Assembly (NCBI RefSeq): GCF_025961315.1
Contig: NZ_JAOQNK010000001.1
Span: 5,766,001-5,830,000, forward strand
From: Sphingobacterium kitahiroshimense
Lineage (GTDB): Bacteria > Bacteroidota > Bacteroidia > Sphingobacteriales > Sphingobacteriaceae
Direction: 5' to 3'
Length of the DNA: 64,000 bases
Positions 41,727-51,534 of this stretch are shown here, in pieces (positions within the stretch are counted from its first letter, which is position 1; every line of letters begins with the position of its first letter). Under the pieces are notes generated by a model, which searched no databases, was not told where the DNA came from, and was given only the letters and a program-made list of their open reading frames with translations. The translations under genes were made by a program, and so were the position numbers.

Positions 41727-42692
41727 CTAGATTATTCCTTCTTTTAATAAATCTTGAATATGTATGATGCCATCATACATATTTCCTTGTAAAACAATTA
41801 ATTGAGACACGTTATTCTGACGCATCATATGCAGCGCATTTACAGCAAGCTCTGATTTGTCGATCGTTTTAGGATGTGTCCCCATAATATCGCTCGCAGT
41901 TAATCCTGTAAGATCTTCATGATTTTCAAGCATACGGCGAATATCCCCATCGGTAATGATGCCCACAATCTTTTCATCTTGCAATACTGCAACAGCACCT
42001 AATCTGTTTTGTGTGATGGTCAGTATGATTTCTCTGATAGTGGCATTACTTGGGATTTTTGGTTTTTCATTTTGATCGGAGAGATCCGCTACTTTTAGGT
42101 ATAATTTTTTACCTAGCGCACCTCCTGGATGGTATTTTGCAAAATCCTGATCTGAAAAATCGCGACATTCCTGCAGACATACCGCCAGTGCATCGCCCAT
42201 TGCTAGCTGAGCAGTGGTACTTGAGGTAGGAGCAAGATTGTTAGGGCATGCTTCTTTTTCAACAGTGGTGTCCAGTACGTAATCCGCTTGTTCAGCCAGA
42301 TAAGAATTGATATTTCCTACCAGAGCGACCAATGTATTTCCGGTCTGCTTCAAGAAAGGCACCAGGACTTTGATTTCAGGAGTTGTACCACTTTTTGAAA
42401 TTGCGATGATTAAATCTTGGTTTTGAATGATCCCTAAATCACCATGAATGGCATCGGCTGCGTGCATGAAAATGGAGGGTGTTCCAGTCGAATTCATTGT
42501 CGCAACAATCTTTTGTGCGATAATAGCACTTTTTCCTATTCCAGTGACAATAACACGGCCTTGTAAGTTAATTATATGTTTAACCACGTTAACAAAGTCG
42601 TCGTCAATCCGTTGTGATAAATCAGCTACCGCTTTAGCTTCTTCTTGTATAGCTTGGATAGCTATATTTTTTATATCGATGTTGCTTTTCAC
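41727..42692 (-). CDS. kdsD: arabinose-5-phosphate isomerase (KpsF/GutQ family)
   Basis: An SIS sugar-isomerase domain (GRVIVTGIGKSAIIAQKIVATM, SGTTPEIKVLVPFL) is followed by two CBS domains (about residues 200-320). It converts ribulose 5-phosphate to arabinose 5-phosphate for KDO synthesis; kdsA lies 2.3 kb away, across recQ. I chose the GTG at 42692 (VKSNIDIKNIAIQ, 321 residues). An ATG at 42731 adds 13 residues of atypical sequence that overlap a possible promoter box. The end is firm, the start is not. Confidence 0.9.
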   Translation of the reverse strand: MKSNIDIKNIAIQAIQEEAKAVADLSQRIDDDFVNVVKHIINLQGRVIVTGIGKSAIIAQKIVATMNSTGTPSIFMHAADAIHGDLGIIQNQDLIIAISKSGTTPEIKVLVPFLKQTGNTLVALVGNINSYLAEQADYVLDTTVEKEACPNNLAPTSSTTAQLAMGDALAVCLQECRDFSDQDFAKYHPGGALGKKLYLKVADLSDQNEKPKIPSNATIREIILTITQNRLGAVAVLQDEKIVGIITDGDIRRMLENHEDLTGLTASDIMGTHPKTIDKSELAVNALHMMRQNNVSQLIVLQGNMYDGIIHIQDLLKEGII

Positions 42693-42791
42693 AAAAAAAA
42701 TATCTACTTTTATATTAAAGAATGAATACAAAAATAGGTTATTTTACAGATTTTTTGGTCATTTATCTATCTTATTTTTGCCCGAGGCTCG

Positions 42792-44981
42792 ATGGAAATA
42801 GAAAAATCACTTTTCGACAATTTACAAGATTTTTTTGGTTTTGATACTTTTAAGGGGGATCAAGAAGCAATCATAACAAATGTACTACAGAGAAAGGACA
42901 CATTTGTCATAATGCCTACTGGGGGTGGTAAATCCATCTGTTACCAGTTGCCGGCATTGATGAGTGAGGGGACAGCGATTGTCATTTCACCGTTAATTGC
43001 CTTGATGAAAAACCAAGTTGATCAGCTTCGCGCATTTGGCGGAGAGGATAGTATTGCTCACTTTTTAAATTCTTCATTGAACAAAGGTGATATCATGCGT
43101 GTCAAACAGGATGTTACAGCAGGGAAAACAAAATTACTTTATGTAGCACCAGAATCGCTTTCGAAATTGGAGAATGTCGAGTTTCTGAAGCAGATTACGG
43201 TATCTTTTGTTGCTGTCGATGAAGCCCATTGTATCTCCGAATGGGGACATGACTTCCGTCCGGAATACCGCAAGATTCGTCAGGTTATCAATGGTATAGG
43301 TGAAAAAATACCCATTATTGCATTGACAGCTACAGCTACACCTAAGGTGCAGTCAGATATTCGTAAGAATCTTCAAATGAATGATGCTATGCTCTTTAAA
43401 TCTTCATTTAACAGAGGTAACTTATTCTACGAAGTAAGGCCGAAGAAAAATGTCGTTAAAGAAATTGTTCGTTTTATAAAAGGACAGTCTGGTAAAACAG
43501 GTATCATCTATTGCTTGAGCCGTAAGAAGGTTGAAGAAATTAGTGAAGTTCTTAATATCAATGGAATCAAAGCACTTCCTTATCATGCTGGATTGGATGC
43601 GAAAACACGCGCCGATACACAGGATAAGTTTTTGATGGAAGATGTCGAAGTTATCGTAGCAACGATAGCATTCGGTATGGGTATTGATAAGCCCGATGTA
43701 CGTTTTGTGATTCACCATGACATTCCAAAATCTATGGAAGGTTATTACCAAGAAACTGGTCGTGCTGGACGTGATGGTGGAGAAGGTCTATGTTTAGCTT
43801 TTTATTCGGAGAAAGACGTTGAGAAATTAACGAAATTCATGAAGGATAAGCCCGTTGCTGAAAGGGAAATCGGAACACAAATTTTAAAAGAAGTTATTGA
43901 TTATTCAGAATCTGCAGTCTGTCGTCGTAAACAAATTCTACATTATTTTGGTGAGAATTTTGACGAAACCGGATGTAGTAATATGTGTGATAATTGTCGT
44001 GCTCAAAAAACTTATTTTGAAGCAGAACAATCGTTATTTGAAGTTCTTTCTTTTATTAAAGAACAAGGTGAAAACTTTGACGATCTACACGTGATCAATG
44101 TCATGGTGGGTCAGAATAATCAACCTGTTTCTGCTTATAAACATGATGAGCATCCTTTGTTCGGAAAAGGTAAAGATAAAGGAGTAGTGTATTGGGAATC
44201 ATTGGTTCGTCAAGCGGTGCTCAATAACTTTCTAGCAAAGGATATTGATCATTATGGCTTATTAAAGATGACGGACATTGGTCGTCATTACCTGGAAAAT
44301 CCGTATGCACTGAAATTTGTGATGAACCGTCCTTTGGATTTTTCAGATGATTCATCATCTGAAGATGCTGGACATTCAACAGGCGCTTTAGATACGGAGC
44401 TATTGAAAATGCTGAAAGATCTTCGTAAAAAGATTGCGAAATCAAAGTCACTTCCTCCGTTTGTTATTTTTCAAGATCCATCATTGGATGAAATGTGTAC
44501 GCATTATCCCGTCTCATTGGACGAACTGAAACAGATACAGGGTGTCGGTAACGGCAAAGCAGTTAAATTTGGCGCTCAGTTTGTAGAATTGATCAAGGCG
44601 TATGTCGAAGAAAATGATATTGATCGTCCGGTAGATTTAGTTATAAAAGGTACAGCAAATAAATCAGCGCTTAAGGTCGCGATTATTCAAAATATAGACC
44701 GTAAAATTGGTTTAGATGATATCGCAGCCGCAAAAGGAATTAGCTATGAAGAATTGTTGAAAGAAGTAGAAACAATTGTAAATGCTGGTACCAAACTTAA
44801 TATCGGATATTTCGTTGATGAGATGATCGATCAAGATCGTCAAGATGAAGTCTACGATTATTTTAAGCAAGCAGATTCGGATTCTATTGATGAAGCTTTA
44901 AAAGATTTAGGTGGAGATGATTATTCGTATGAAGATATTCAACTGATGCGAATAAAGTTCATGTCTGAATTAGGGAATTAG
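42792..44981 (+). CDS. recQ: ATP-dependent DNA helicase RecQ
   Basis: 729 residues. Walker A MPTGGGKSICYQLPA (about residue 41), DEAH box in VAVDEAHCISEWGHDFRPEYR, motif VI QETGRAGRDG. The zinc domain (SAVCRRKQILHYFG, then CSNMCDNC), winged helix and HRDC domain (about residues 535-615) follow, plus a C-terminal extension with a second helical domain. It unwinds DNA 3' to 5' in recombination and repair. It is 15 bp ahead of kdsA. Confidence 0.97.
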   Translation: MEIEKSLFDNLQDFFGFDTFKGDQEAIITNVLQRKDTFVIMPTGGGKSICYQLPALMSEGTAIVISPLIALMKNQVDQLRAFGGEDSIAHFLNSSLNKGDIMRVKQDVTAGKTKLLYVAPESLSKLENVEFLKQITVSFVAVDEAHCISEWGHDFRPEYRKIRQVINGIGEKIPIIALTATATPKVQSDIRKNLQMNDAMLFKSSFNRGNLFYEVRPKKNVVKEIVRFIKGQSGKTGIIYCLSRKKVEEISEVLNINGIKALPYHAGLDAKTRADTQDKFLMEDVEVIVATIAFGMGIDKPDVRFVIHHDIPKSMEGYYQETGRAGRDGGEGLCLAFYSEKDVEKLTKFMKDKPVAEREIGTQILKEVIDYSESAVCRRKQILHYFGENFDETGCSNMCDNCRAQKTYFEAEQSLFEVLSFIKEQGENFDDLHVINVMVGQNNQPVSAYKHDEHPLFGKGKDKGVVYWESLVRQAVLNNFLAKDIDHYGLLKMTDIGRHYLENPYALKFVMNRPLDFSDDSSSEDAGHSTGALDTELLKMLKDLRKKIAKSKSLPPFVIFQDPSLDEMCTHYPVSLDELKQIQGVGNGKAVKFGAQFVELIKAYVEENDIDRPVDLVIKGTANKSALKVAIIQNIDRKIGLDDIAAAKGISYEELLKEVETIVNAGTKLNIGYFVDEMIDQDRQDEVYDYFKQADSDSIDEALKDLGGDDYSYEDIQLMRIKFMSELGN

Positions 44982-44996
44982 AAACGCATATATTAA

Positions 44997-45812
44997 ATGA
45001 TAAATACAGTACTACCTCAAATTAAAAATGGAGATTCGACGAATTTCTTTTTAATGGCAGGACCATGTGCGATAGAGGGAGAAGAAATCGCTTTAAGAAT
45101 CGCAGAGAAAATCGTAACCATTACAGACCGCTTAAATATTCCTTATATATTTAAAGGATCTTACCGTAAAGCAAATCGTTCGCGTGTTGATTCTTTTACA
45201 GGAATAGGTGATGAGAAAGCTTTGCGTATTTTAGAGAAGGTTGGTAAAACATTTGGTGTACCCACTGTAACAGATATTCATGAAAGTCATGAAGCAGCTT
45301 TAGCTGCAGCATATGTTGATGTTCTACAGATTCCAGCTTTTTTATGTCGCCAAACAGAATTGCTTGTTGCAGCAGCGCAGACTGGAAAGGTAGTGAACAT
45401 TAAAAAAGGACAATTTTTAAATGCAGCATCGATGAAGTTTGCTGTTGATAAAGTTATTGACTCGGGCAATAAGAACGTGTTATTAACAGATCGCGGTAAT
45501 ACATTTGGTTACCAGGATTTAATTGTTGATTTCAGAGGAATTCCAGAGATGAGAGGTTTTGGTGTACCAACTATTATGGACTGTACACACTCTTTGCAAC
45601 AGCCAAATCAAACTTCTGGCGTAACGGGTGGTAAACCTGAATTGATAGAAACGATCGCAAAAGCTGCAATAGCAGTTGGAGCTGATGGTTTATTTATTGA
45701 GACTCATCCAAATCCAGCACAAGCAAAATCTGATGGCGCTAATATGCTACATTTAGATTACTTAGAAGACTTAATGGAAAAGTTAGTTCGTGTAAGACAA
45801 GCTATTCTTTAA
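44997..45812 (+). CDS. kdsA: 3-deoxy-8-phosphooctulonate synthase
   Basis: 271 residues. FLMAGPCAIEGEEIAL at the N-terminus, FKGSYRKANRSR, and LTDRGNTFGYQDLIVDFRG are KdsA signatures. It condenses arabinose 5-phosphate and phosphoenolpyruvate to KDO 8-phosphate for lipopolysaccharide. The metal-type loop has CTHSLQQPNQ. Likely co-transcribed with recQ; followed by a strong terminator. Confidence 0.97.
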   Translation: MINTVLPQIKNGDSTNFFLMAGPCAIEGEEIALRIAEKIVTITDRLNIPYIFKGSYRKANRSRVDSFTGIGDEKALRILEKVGKTFGVPTVTDIHESHEAALAAAYVDVLQIPAFLCRQTELLVAAAQTGKVVNIKKGQFLNAASMKFAVDKVIDSGNKNVLLTDRGNTFGYQDLIVDFRGIPEMRGFGVPTIMDCTHSLQQPNQTSGVTGGKPELIETIAKAAIAVGADGLFIETHPNPAQAKSDGANMLHLDYLEDLMEKLVRVRQAIL

Positions 45813-45834
45813 TTAAAGAGCTTTTATCATAAAG

Positions 45835-45863
45835 AAAAGTCATCGTTCTAAACGATGACTTTT
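45835..45863 (+). terminator. rho-independent terminator after kdsA
   Basis: Arms AAAAGTCATCGTT and AACGATGACTTTT with a 3-nt loop, followed by T residues. Confidence 0.9.
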
Positions 45864-45987
45864 TTTTATGCACTTATTTCTTGTTGCCTCGATGAATTCT
45901 TTATGGCAACTAAAGTAATTCGAATGATACAAAAGAATTATTTCTATTTATCCTGATAATTGGTAGATTTGGTTTTCAATCTAAATT

Positions 45988-47079
45988 ATGAAATTAAACT
46001 TAGTTTTATCTTTTGCCAGTCTATTTGTTGCTTTTAGTTCATTTGCTCAACAATCGATCAACTGGAATGATCCGCTTAAAAATAAGGTGATTCAAGGACG
46101 TATTCATACGGAAGAATTATCGAATTATTACCGTTTGCCCGAGAGCTTGAAAAGTCAGGTGCGATCTCCTGTATGGAGCTTAGGTACCAATAGTGCCGGT
46201 TTGTATGTTGACTTTCAGACCGATGCGGAAGCCATTAAAGTACGCTATAAAGTAAGCGGATCTTTAAATATGCCACATATGCCTACGATTGGTGTTAGTG
46301 GTGTCGATTTATATGCGCAAGATGATAGGGGTAATTGGAACTGGGCATTTGGTAACTATAATTTTGCTGATACGGTAACCTATAATTATAAAGCATTAGG
46401 CAAAAATTCAAATTTTACTTATCGCTTATACCTGCCTTTATACAATACAGTGGAATGGTTGGAAATAGGAGTAGGGTCGGATAAGAGTTTTAAATTTGTT
46501 GTTCAAGAAGGTAAGCCAGTTGTTGTTTACGGAACTTCAATCGCTCAAGGCGCATGTGCTACTAGACCTGGATTAGCCTGGAGTAATATGCTAGGTAGAG
46601 CTATTAAAAACCCAGTCATCAATGTTGCCTTTTCGGGTAATGGTCGTTTAGAACAACCTATTATCGATCATATCAATCAAGTGGATGCTGCTGTTTTTAT
46701 ATTGGACTGTATTCCAAATCTAGCTTTAACGAAAGATAGAACTGCACAGCAACTGGATTCTTTACTGTCTAATGCAGTTACCGAAATTCGAAAAAAACAT
46801 CCGAAGACACCGATTATTGTTACCGAGCATAGCTCAGGATTTAATAACGCCATCTTCAATTTAGATATTAACGAAGAATATAAAAAGAGCAGTGCTGTCG
46901 CTAACCAATTTGTAAATCGTATTAAGCAATCTGGAGATAAAAATCTCTATCTATTAACAAATAAGGAAATTGGTTTAGATATTAATTCAACCGTAGATTC
47001 TGCTCATCCAAATGATATCGGAATGAAAAAAATAGCCGATGCTTATCAAAAATTGATCAATAAGGTTGTTAAAAAGTAA
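45988..47079 (+). CDS. exported SGNH/GDSL-family hydrolase
   Basis: 363 residues with a signal peptide (cleavage after SSFA). An N-terminal beta domain (residues of about 25-170) precedes the SGNH domain: block I serine in VVYGTSIAQGACATRP (about residue 188), block III-like NVAFSGNGRLEQP, and the catalytic Asp-His in DSAHPNDIGM near the C-terminus. Such two-domain enzymes are esterases or acyl/acetyl hydrolases on carbohydrates. It stands alone. Substrate not predictable. Confidence 0.9.
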   Translation: MKLNLVLSFASLFVAFSSFAQQSINWNDPLKNKVIQGRIHTEELSNYYRLPESLKSQVRSPVWSLGTNSAGLYVDFQTDAEAIKVRYKVSGSLNMPHMPTIGVSGVDLYAQDDRGNWNWAFGNYNFADTVTYNYKALGKNSNFTYRLYLPLYNTVEWLEIGVGSDKSFKFVVQEGKPVVVYGTSIAQGACATRPGLAWSNMLGRAIKNPVINVAFSGNGRLEQPIIDHINQVDAAVFILDCIPNLALTKDRTAQQLDSLLSNAVTEIRKKHPKTPIIVTEHSSGFNNAIFNLDINEEYKKSSAVANQFVNRIKQSGDKNLYLLTNKEIGLDINSTVDSAHPNDIGMKKIADAYQKLINKVVKK

Positions 47080-47146
47080 ACGTAGTTTTATTGCGACCAA
47101 ATGGGCCATTATCATGATTCATTAAGCGTCCAATTGCTAGCATTAG

Positions 47147-47186
47147 ATGCTTAATTACAGTTTGTGTTATAGCTGTAATTAAGCAT
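47147..47186 (+). terminator. rho-independent terminator after SGNH gene
   Basis: Perfect 14-bp arms ATGCTTAATTACAG and complement with a 12-nt loop, followed by T residues. Confidence 0.85.
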
Positions 47187-47268
47187 TTTTTATGTGCTTC
47201 AAGTTAGAAGCCTATTCATAGAAGGGACTTGGAGCATAAGTTCGTCCTCCTTGCGATAATCAAAACCC

Positions 47269-48459
47269 TTAAATTGTTAAAGGGTGATTTTTACTGATCG
47301 ATGTAGCAACCCAAACACCTGTACTAAAACAAGCTTGTAGCAGATATCCGCCTGTTGGTGCTTCCCAGTCTAGCATTTCGCCGGCACAGTATACCAAAGG
47401 AAATTTATGTAATGAAAGGTCTTTATTCAGTTCATTAAAGGGTATACCTCCAGCTGTAGAGATCACCTCATCTAAGGGTCTTAATCCTGATACTTGAATA
47501 GGGTAGTTTTTAATGTGCTTTCCCAGGGCTATTGGATCTGTGAAAGATTGTTTATCCAATTTCTTTAATAGCGCAACTGCAGTGGATGAAAGTTTAAGTT
47601 TGTTTTTTAATAGTGAGCTTATATTTCCGCCAGATTGCATCTGCTTTAAAATTGCATCTAATGACACATTGGGCTTGAGATCAATATGAAGTGTAATCGG
47701 GAATTTGTATGGTCTGCTGTAGCGGTTCATATAATAGAGCGGACTCCCTTCTATTCCATAGGTTGTAAATACAATTTCTCCTAATTTGCTCGTGCCGTTA
47801 AATGCGACCTGAATGTTTTTTAACACCTGTCCCTCTAGATCGCTCAGGTCATTGGTCGTATTATATCCCGAATTGGCCGCTTGTAAAGGGGTAATTTTTA
47901 TCTTTTTATTTGTCAGAACCGGAATCCATGAAGCATCTGATCCTGTTTTTTTCCATGAACCACCACCTAGTGTCAAGATGAGCTGACGATAACTTTTGCG
48001 GACAACTTCTTTGTTGTGCAGCAATATGACAGAATTTGCATCAAAATCCACGAAACTGTACTCATAGTTAATGATGACTCCCAGTTGATTGAGATGATCT
48101 AGCCATGCTTGTAAAACTTGGATGGGTTTTATATGTTTTTCGGGAAATATTTTTCCAGAACTGCCAACATATGTCGGAATTCCGATTGATGAAAGCCATT
48201 CCACAGTAGCATTATTATCAAAATGGCGTACGATCTTTTGGATTTCCGCGGCATCATATTGAGTAACGAAGTTTTCTATTTGCTCACTATGCGTTAGGTT
48301 AAATCCGCCATGACCAGCGACTAAGAATTTTCTTGCCGCAGCTTTATTTTTTTCATAGATGTGTACCTGATAACCTCTTGTTGCCAGTTGTTGCGCAGCC
48401 ATCAGTCCAGCTGGACCAGCACCAATGATGATAATAGGATCTTCGTTCATGATCTGCAA
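47269..48459 (-). CDS. HI0933/TIGR03862-type flavoprotein
   Basis: 396 residues. The FAD motif IIIIGAGPAGLMAAQQLATRG is near the N-terminus, followed by KFLVAGHGGFNLTHSE, the family hallmark, and near the C-terminus CAGEMLDWEAPTGGYLLQAC. The YhiN/HI0933 group are BaiN-like NAD(P)/FAD oxidoreductases of mostly unknown substrate. An alternative ATG three codons in would be equally good. Monocistronic. Confidence 0.9.
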   Translation of the reverse strand: MQIMNEDPIIIIGAGPAGLMAAQQLATRGYQVHIYEKNKAAARKFLVAGHGGFNLTHSEQIENFVTQYDAAEIQKIVRHFDNNATVEWLSSIGIPTYVGSSGKIFPEKHIKPIQVLQAWLDHLNQLGVIINYEYSFVDFDANSVILLHNKEVVRKSYRQLILTLGGGSWKKTGSDASWIPVLTNKKIKITPLQAANSGYNTTNDLSDLEGQVLKNIQVAFNGTSKLGEIVFTTYGIEGSPLYYMNRYSRPYKFPITLHIDLKPNVSLDAILKQMQSGGNISSLLKNKLKLSSTAVALLKKLDKQSFTDPIALGKHIKNYPIQVSGLRPLDEVISTAGGIPFNELNKDLSLHKFPLVYCAGEMLDWEAPTGGYLLQACFSTGVWVATSISKNHPLTI

Positions 48460-48724
48460 AAATAGGCATTTACGACTAGGAATAAACTAAATTGACCGGA
48501 AATATAAATACGGGCCTATATAGTGTGGATGTTTACCGCAAATCTATGATCATCTGTTATGATAGTAGGATTTTCTATTTTTAAATTTAGCTGTTGTTTA
48601 ATGCGACATTACCATAGCTATTAAGAAAGCTTTCGTGTCAATTTTTCTCAAGAGAATAGGGGGAAATTATGAATTGGAATAAGAATTTGATTTTTGTATA
48701 TTTAGTTAAAAAATATATCTTCAT

Positions 48725-48946
48725 ATGGCTAAATCAATTAAACTAACTCAAAGGGTTAAAAAAGGTGATGAAGTAGTAGAAAGACCCATCTTTTTTATAG
48801 CCGAAAACATTGTTCATTTTGTTCAAAATGAATATCAGGGAAGGACCTTGACTACTATATTTTGTATTGTTTCGTCAACGCACGGAACGACGTCTTTTGA
48901 TGTTATTGAAACGGCAGAAGAGGTTGATAGATTGATCAATTTGTAA
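48725..48946 (+). CDS. small hypothetical protein
   Basis: 73 residues, soluble, with a beta-rich pattern (FFIAENIVHFVQNEYQ, TTIFCIVSS). It has its own strong terminator 7 bp after the stop and AT-rich upstream DNA, so it is very probably a real gene. No family recognised. Confidence 0.72.
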   Translation: MAKSIKLTQRVKKGDEVVERPIFFIAENIVHFVQNEYQGRTLTTIFCIVSSTHGTTSFDVIETAEEVDRLINL

Positions 48947-48952
48947 TAACTG

Positions 48953-48979
48953 AAAAACCCGACCTATTGTCGGGTTTTT
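48953..48979 (+). terminator. rho-independent terminator
   Basis: Arms AAAAACCCGAC and GTCGGGTTTTT with a 5-nt loop; may also serve the opposing gene at 49009. Confidence 0.9.
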
Positions 48980-49008
48980 ATTATTCAGGATGTCCTCTGG
49001 ATAGAAAC

Positions 49009-50331
49009 TTATTTTTCTTTATTAAAGATGTATTGTCCACCACCTTGTTTAAGAATCATTACGTTCTCTGCAGGTTTAAATTCGAGTACAATTCCAGCCT
49101 TATCAAATTTGAATATATTTTCCGCAGTACATTCAAGTTGCATGGATGCTTGTCCGTCAGCTTGCGCAGTTAAATTTTTGCCATCATTGGTAATTGTTAT
49201 TTTTATGGGTATTTGAGCGGATGCATAAACTCCGTTATACTTTGCCAGTTCCTCAGCATTTATTTGATATGTTGTAAATTCGGGAATTTCAAAAGGTTTA
49301 CCGAATATGGCATTCAAAACAGTCACAGCTACTTCATTATTGTTATAATTGGAACCATTTGAAGTCAGTGCAAAAGATATGTGATCGCTCGGAAAGTAAG
49401 AAAATACTGCGGTGAACTTATCTATTCCGCCACGATGACCAAATCCTTGCCTGTCATAAAAGGGTTGTTTAAAAAGTCCCAGACCATGTCCATCTTGGAT
49501 GTTTTCCATTAATGCCAGACTTTCGGCTTTTAATATCTTTCCTGAAAAAAGTGCGTCGCTAAATTTTATCAGATCAAGCGGATTAGAAACAATTCCTCCA
49601 GCTCCTAAAGGAATTGATGTGTCGGTTTCTTTGGCAGCTATCCAGTTGTCTTCAAAGGTGTATGATTTTGCCTCATTATTTGAAGTATTAATTGAACCTC
49701 CGAAATAAGTATTCTTGAGCGAGAATGGATCAGTAATACATTTTTTCAAAAGTGTTGCATAGGGCGTTTTGTAAGTTTTCTCAAGAATATAAGTTAATAA
49801 TACATAGTTTGAATTGCTATATTCCGATTTTGTATCAGGTTGAAAGTCAGAACCTCCTTTTTCAATAAATGCCATCATTTCCTTTTCGCTTTTGGGAGTA
49901 TAGCACCAGTTAACGTAATTTTCATCATCCGTAAAGTCATGGATACCACTTCTATGGCTAAGCAAATGACCAATTGTTATGGCAGATGCATTTGTTAAGG
50001 AAGGAAAGAATTTATCAATATGCTGAGCGAGGTCCAGTTTTTTTTCCTCAACTGCTTTCATGATCAATACTGCAGTAAACGTTTTAGAGATTGAACCGAT
50101 TCTATATTTGGTATTAGCATTCGATCTGGTATTATTTTCAAAATTGCAATAACCTATGGATCTACTGTAGATAATTTTTTCATTTTTCGACACTGCAACA
50201 GTTCCCATAAATTTATTAGCTTTCTCCAGGGAACTGAAATACAAATCGAGTTTGTTCGTGTCAAATTGTTGCGCATTTGTCAATGTCGAAACAAAAAAAC
50301 AGGATAACAAGAAGAGATATTTTTTCATCAT
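49009..50331 (-). CDS. exported serine hydrolase (class C beta-lactamase/PBP-like)
   Basis: 440 residues from the ATG at 50331, which gives a clean signal peptide (MMKKYLFLLSCFFVSTLTNA). An upstream ATG (50427) would add 32 residues that only read through the previous gene. Motifs: SxxK in IGSISKTFTAVL, YxN in EYSNSNYVLL, HxG in GFGHRGG. The C-terminal 100 residues form a lipocalin-like beta domain. Family members are esterases, peptidases or beta-lactamases. The start overlaps the upstream stop by 4 nt (ATGA), which points to translational coupling. Confidence 0.9.
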   Translation of the reverse strand: MMKKYLFLLSCFFVSTLTNAQQFDTNKLDLYFSSLEKANKFMGTVAVSKNEKIIYSRSIGYCNFENNTRSNANTKYRIGSISKTFTAVLIMKAVEEKKLDLAQHIDKFFPSLTNASAITIGHLLSHRSGIHDFTDDENYVNWCYTPKSEKEMMAFIEKGGSDFQPDTKSEYSNSNYVLLTYILEKTYKTPYATLLKKCITDPFSLKNTYFGGSINTSNNEAKSYTFEDNWIAAKETDTSIPLGAGGIVSNPLDLIKFSDALFSGKILKAESLALMENIQDGHGLGLFKQPFYDRQGFGHRGGIDKFTAVFSYFPSDHISFALTSNGSNYNNNEVAVTVLNAIFGKPFEIPEFTTYQINAEELAKYNGVYASAQIPIKITITNDGKNLTAQADGQASMQLECTAENIFKFDKAGIVLEFKPAENVMILKQGGGQYIFNKEK

Positions 50332-50939
50332 AACGGTTTGTGGTTTATATTTTTTTTCAATTTTAACAGTAAGGTTAATAGTATATATAATGTGATCGAG
50401 GCTACAACCATTAAAGGGATAAACCAATTTCCTAAGCGCTCATATTGAAGATAACTGACACCATCTGAATTATTATATTGCCCGAGTATAAAGATGTCCT
50501 TTGCACGATAAAAGAGTCCCACGTGATCCGGGTCGATCAGTTTAGCAATGATTAAAAAAAGAAATCCAAATAAGAATAGATATAGTATTGCAAATATTAT
50601 ATAGGAAATTCCGTTACTAATATTTAATGTTAAAGCCTTCACTATTTCGAGAGGATTGAAAGTACGTGTTGCTTCCTCCAGTTTCTTATTTGCTATAAGA
50701 GGTTTTAGAAATTCTTCCGGTTGTCCGAGTTTTTCTAAAATATCTAATAAATGTTCCACTTCGTCCCGACCATTGGGATTATCTGAAAAGCCTTCGAAAA
50801 GATGACTGTTTATCTCTAGTAAAATTTCCTGTTGATTTTGTTCATTTAATACCTTAACAGTATTTCGGACACGTTTAAGGTAATCTCGGTATATCCGTGT
50901 ACAATTCCTGTTTTCAAATTCTATTTCTTTAAACTTCAT
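50328..50939 (-). CDS. HAAS-domain membrane protein
   Basis: 203 residues. The cytosolic N-terminal half (LKRVRNTVKVLNEQNQQEILLEINSHL, EHLLDILEKLGQPEEFL, given as separate short motifs) matches HAAS/DUF1700-like signalling domains, which are helical and paired with PadR regulators. Two or three membrane helices follow (IIFAILYLFLFGFLFLI, MVVASITLYILLTLLL). It begins 1 bp after the PadR gene and ends overlapping the serine hydrolase, so it is the middle gene of that operon and probably links membrane state to PadR. Confidence 0.85.
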   Translation of the reverse strand: MKFKEIEFENRNCTRIYRDYLKRVRNTVKVLNEQNQQEILLEINSHLFEGFSDNPNGRDEVEHLLDILEKLGQPEEFLKPLIANKKLEEATRTFNPLEIVKALTLNISNGISYIIFAILYLFLFGFLFLIIAKLIDPDHVGLFYRAKDIFILGQYNNSDGVSYLQYERLGNWFIPLMVVASITLYILLTLLLKLKKNINHKPL

Positions 50940-50940
50940 A

Positions 50941-51273
50941 TTAGATTGAATTGATGGTTTCGTTTAATGTGATCCAGTATTTTTTCATCTCTTCGGCTGT
51001 TTCCTGACCTAAACTTGTGATGTTGTAATATTTTCTGGGAATTCCTGAATTTTGTTCTACCCATTTATAGTCAACAAGTTTTTCATCTTTAAGTCTGTTC
51101 ATCAACGGATATAATGTGCCCTCCGCGATTTCAATGGCCGTCCTTTTTTTTATTTCGTTAATTAGATCATAGCCATAATATTCACGCTTATCCATTAAGA
51201 TCCTCAAAACAACAAAAGATAAGGTTCCCTTTTTGAGCTGTGAAGTCCATTTATTTACAAAGTCATTATCCAT
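50941..51273 (-). CDS. PadR-family transcriptional regulator
   Basis: 110 residues, a winged helix-turn-helix of the PadR-S2 type: LSFVVLRILMDKREYYGYDLI, then EIAEGTLYPLMNRLKDEKLV and the wing KYYNITSLGQ. It is the first gene of a three-gene operon and probably represses it, releasing on an unknown signal. Confidence 0.93.
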   Translation of the reverse strand: MDNDFVNKWTSQLKKGTLSFVVLRILMDKREYYGYDLINEIKKRTAIEIAEGTLYPLMNRLKDEKLVDYKWVEQNSGIPRKYYNITSLGQETAEEMKKYWITLNETINSI

Positions 51274-51534
51274 GGAGCTAAGCTAAAGAAAATACATAGT
51301 ATAACAAAGTACTTGGTTTAAAATTGTTTATTTTTTTTGAATTGATATAGGATTTAGAGGTAAACTATTTTTGAGGTAACCAGTATACGATATCTGCAGC
51401 GATATGGAGGGATTCAATAGTTGATTTTAGTCGTGAGCACTAAAAATAGCAATAGCGTTAGGATAGGAGATTATTAGTGATCCTATCATAACGCATTGAA
51501 TTGATCTATTGTTGATTAGAAATTGTTAACTGGA

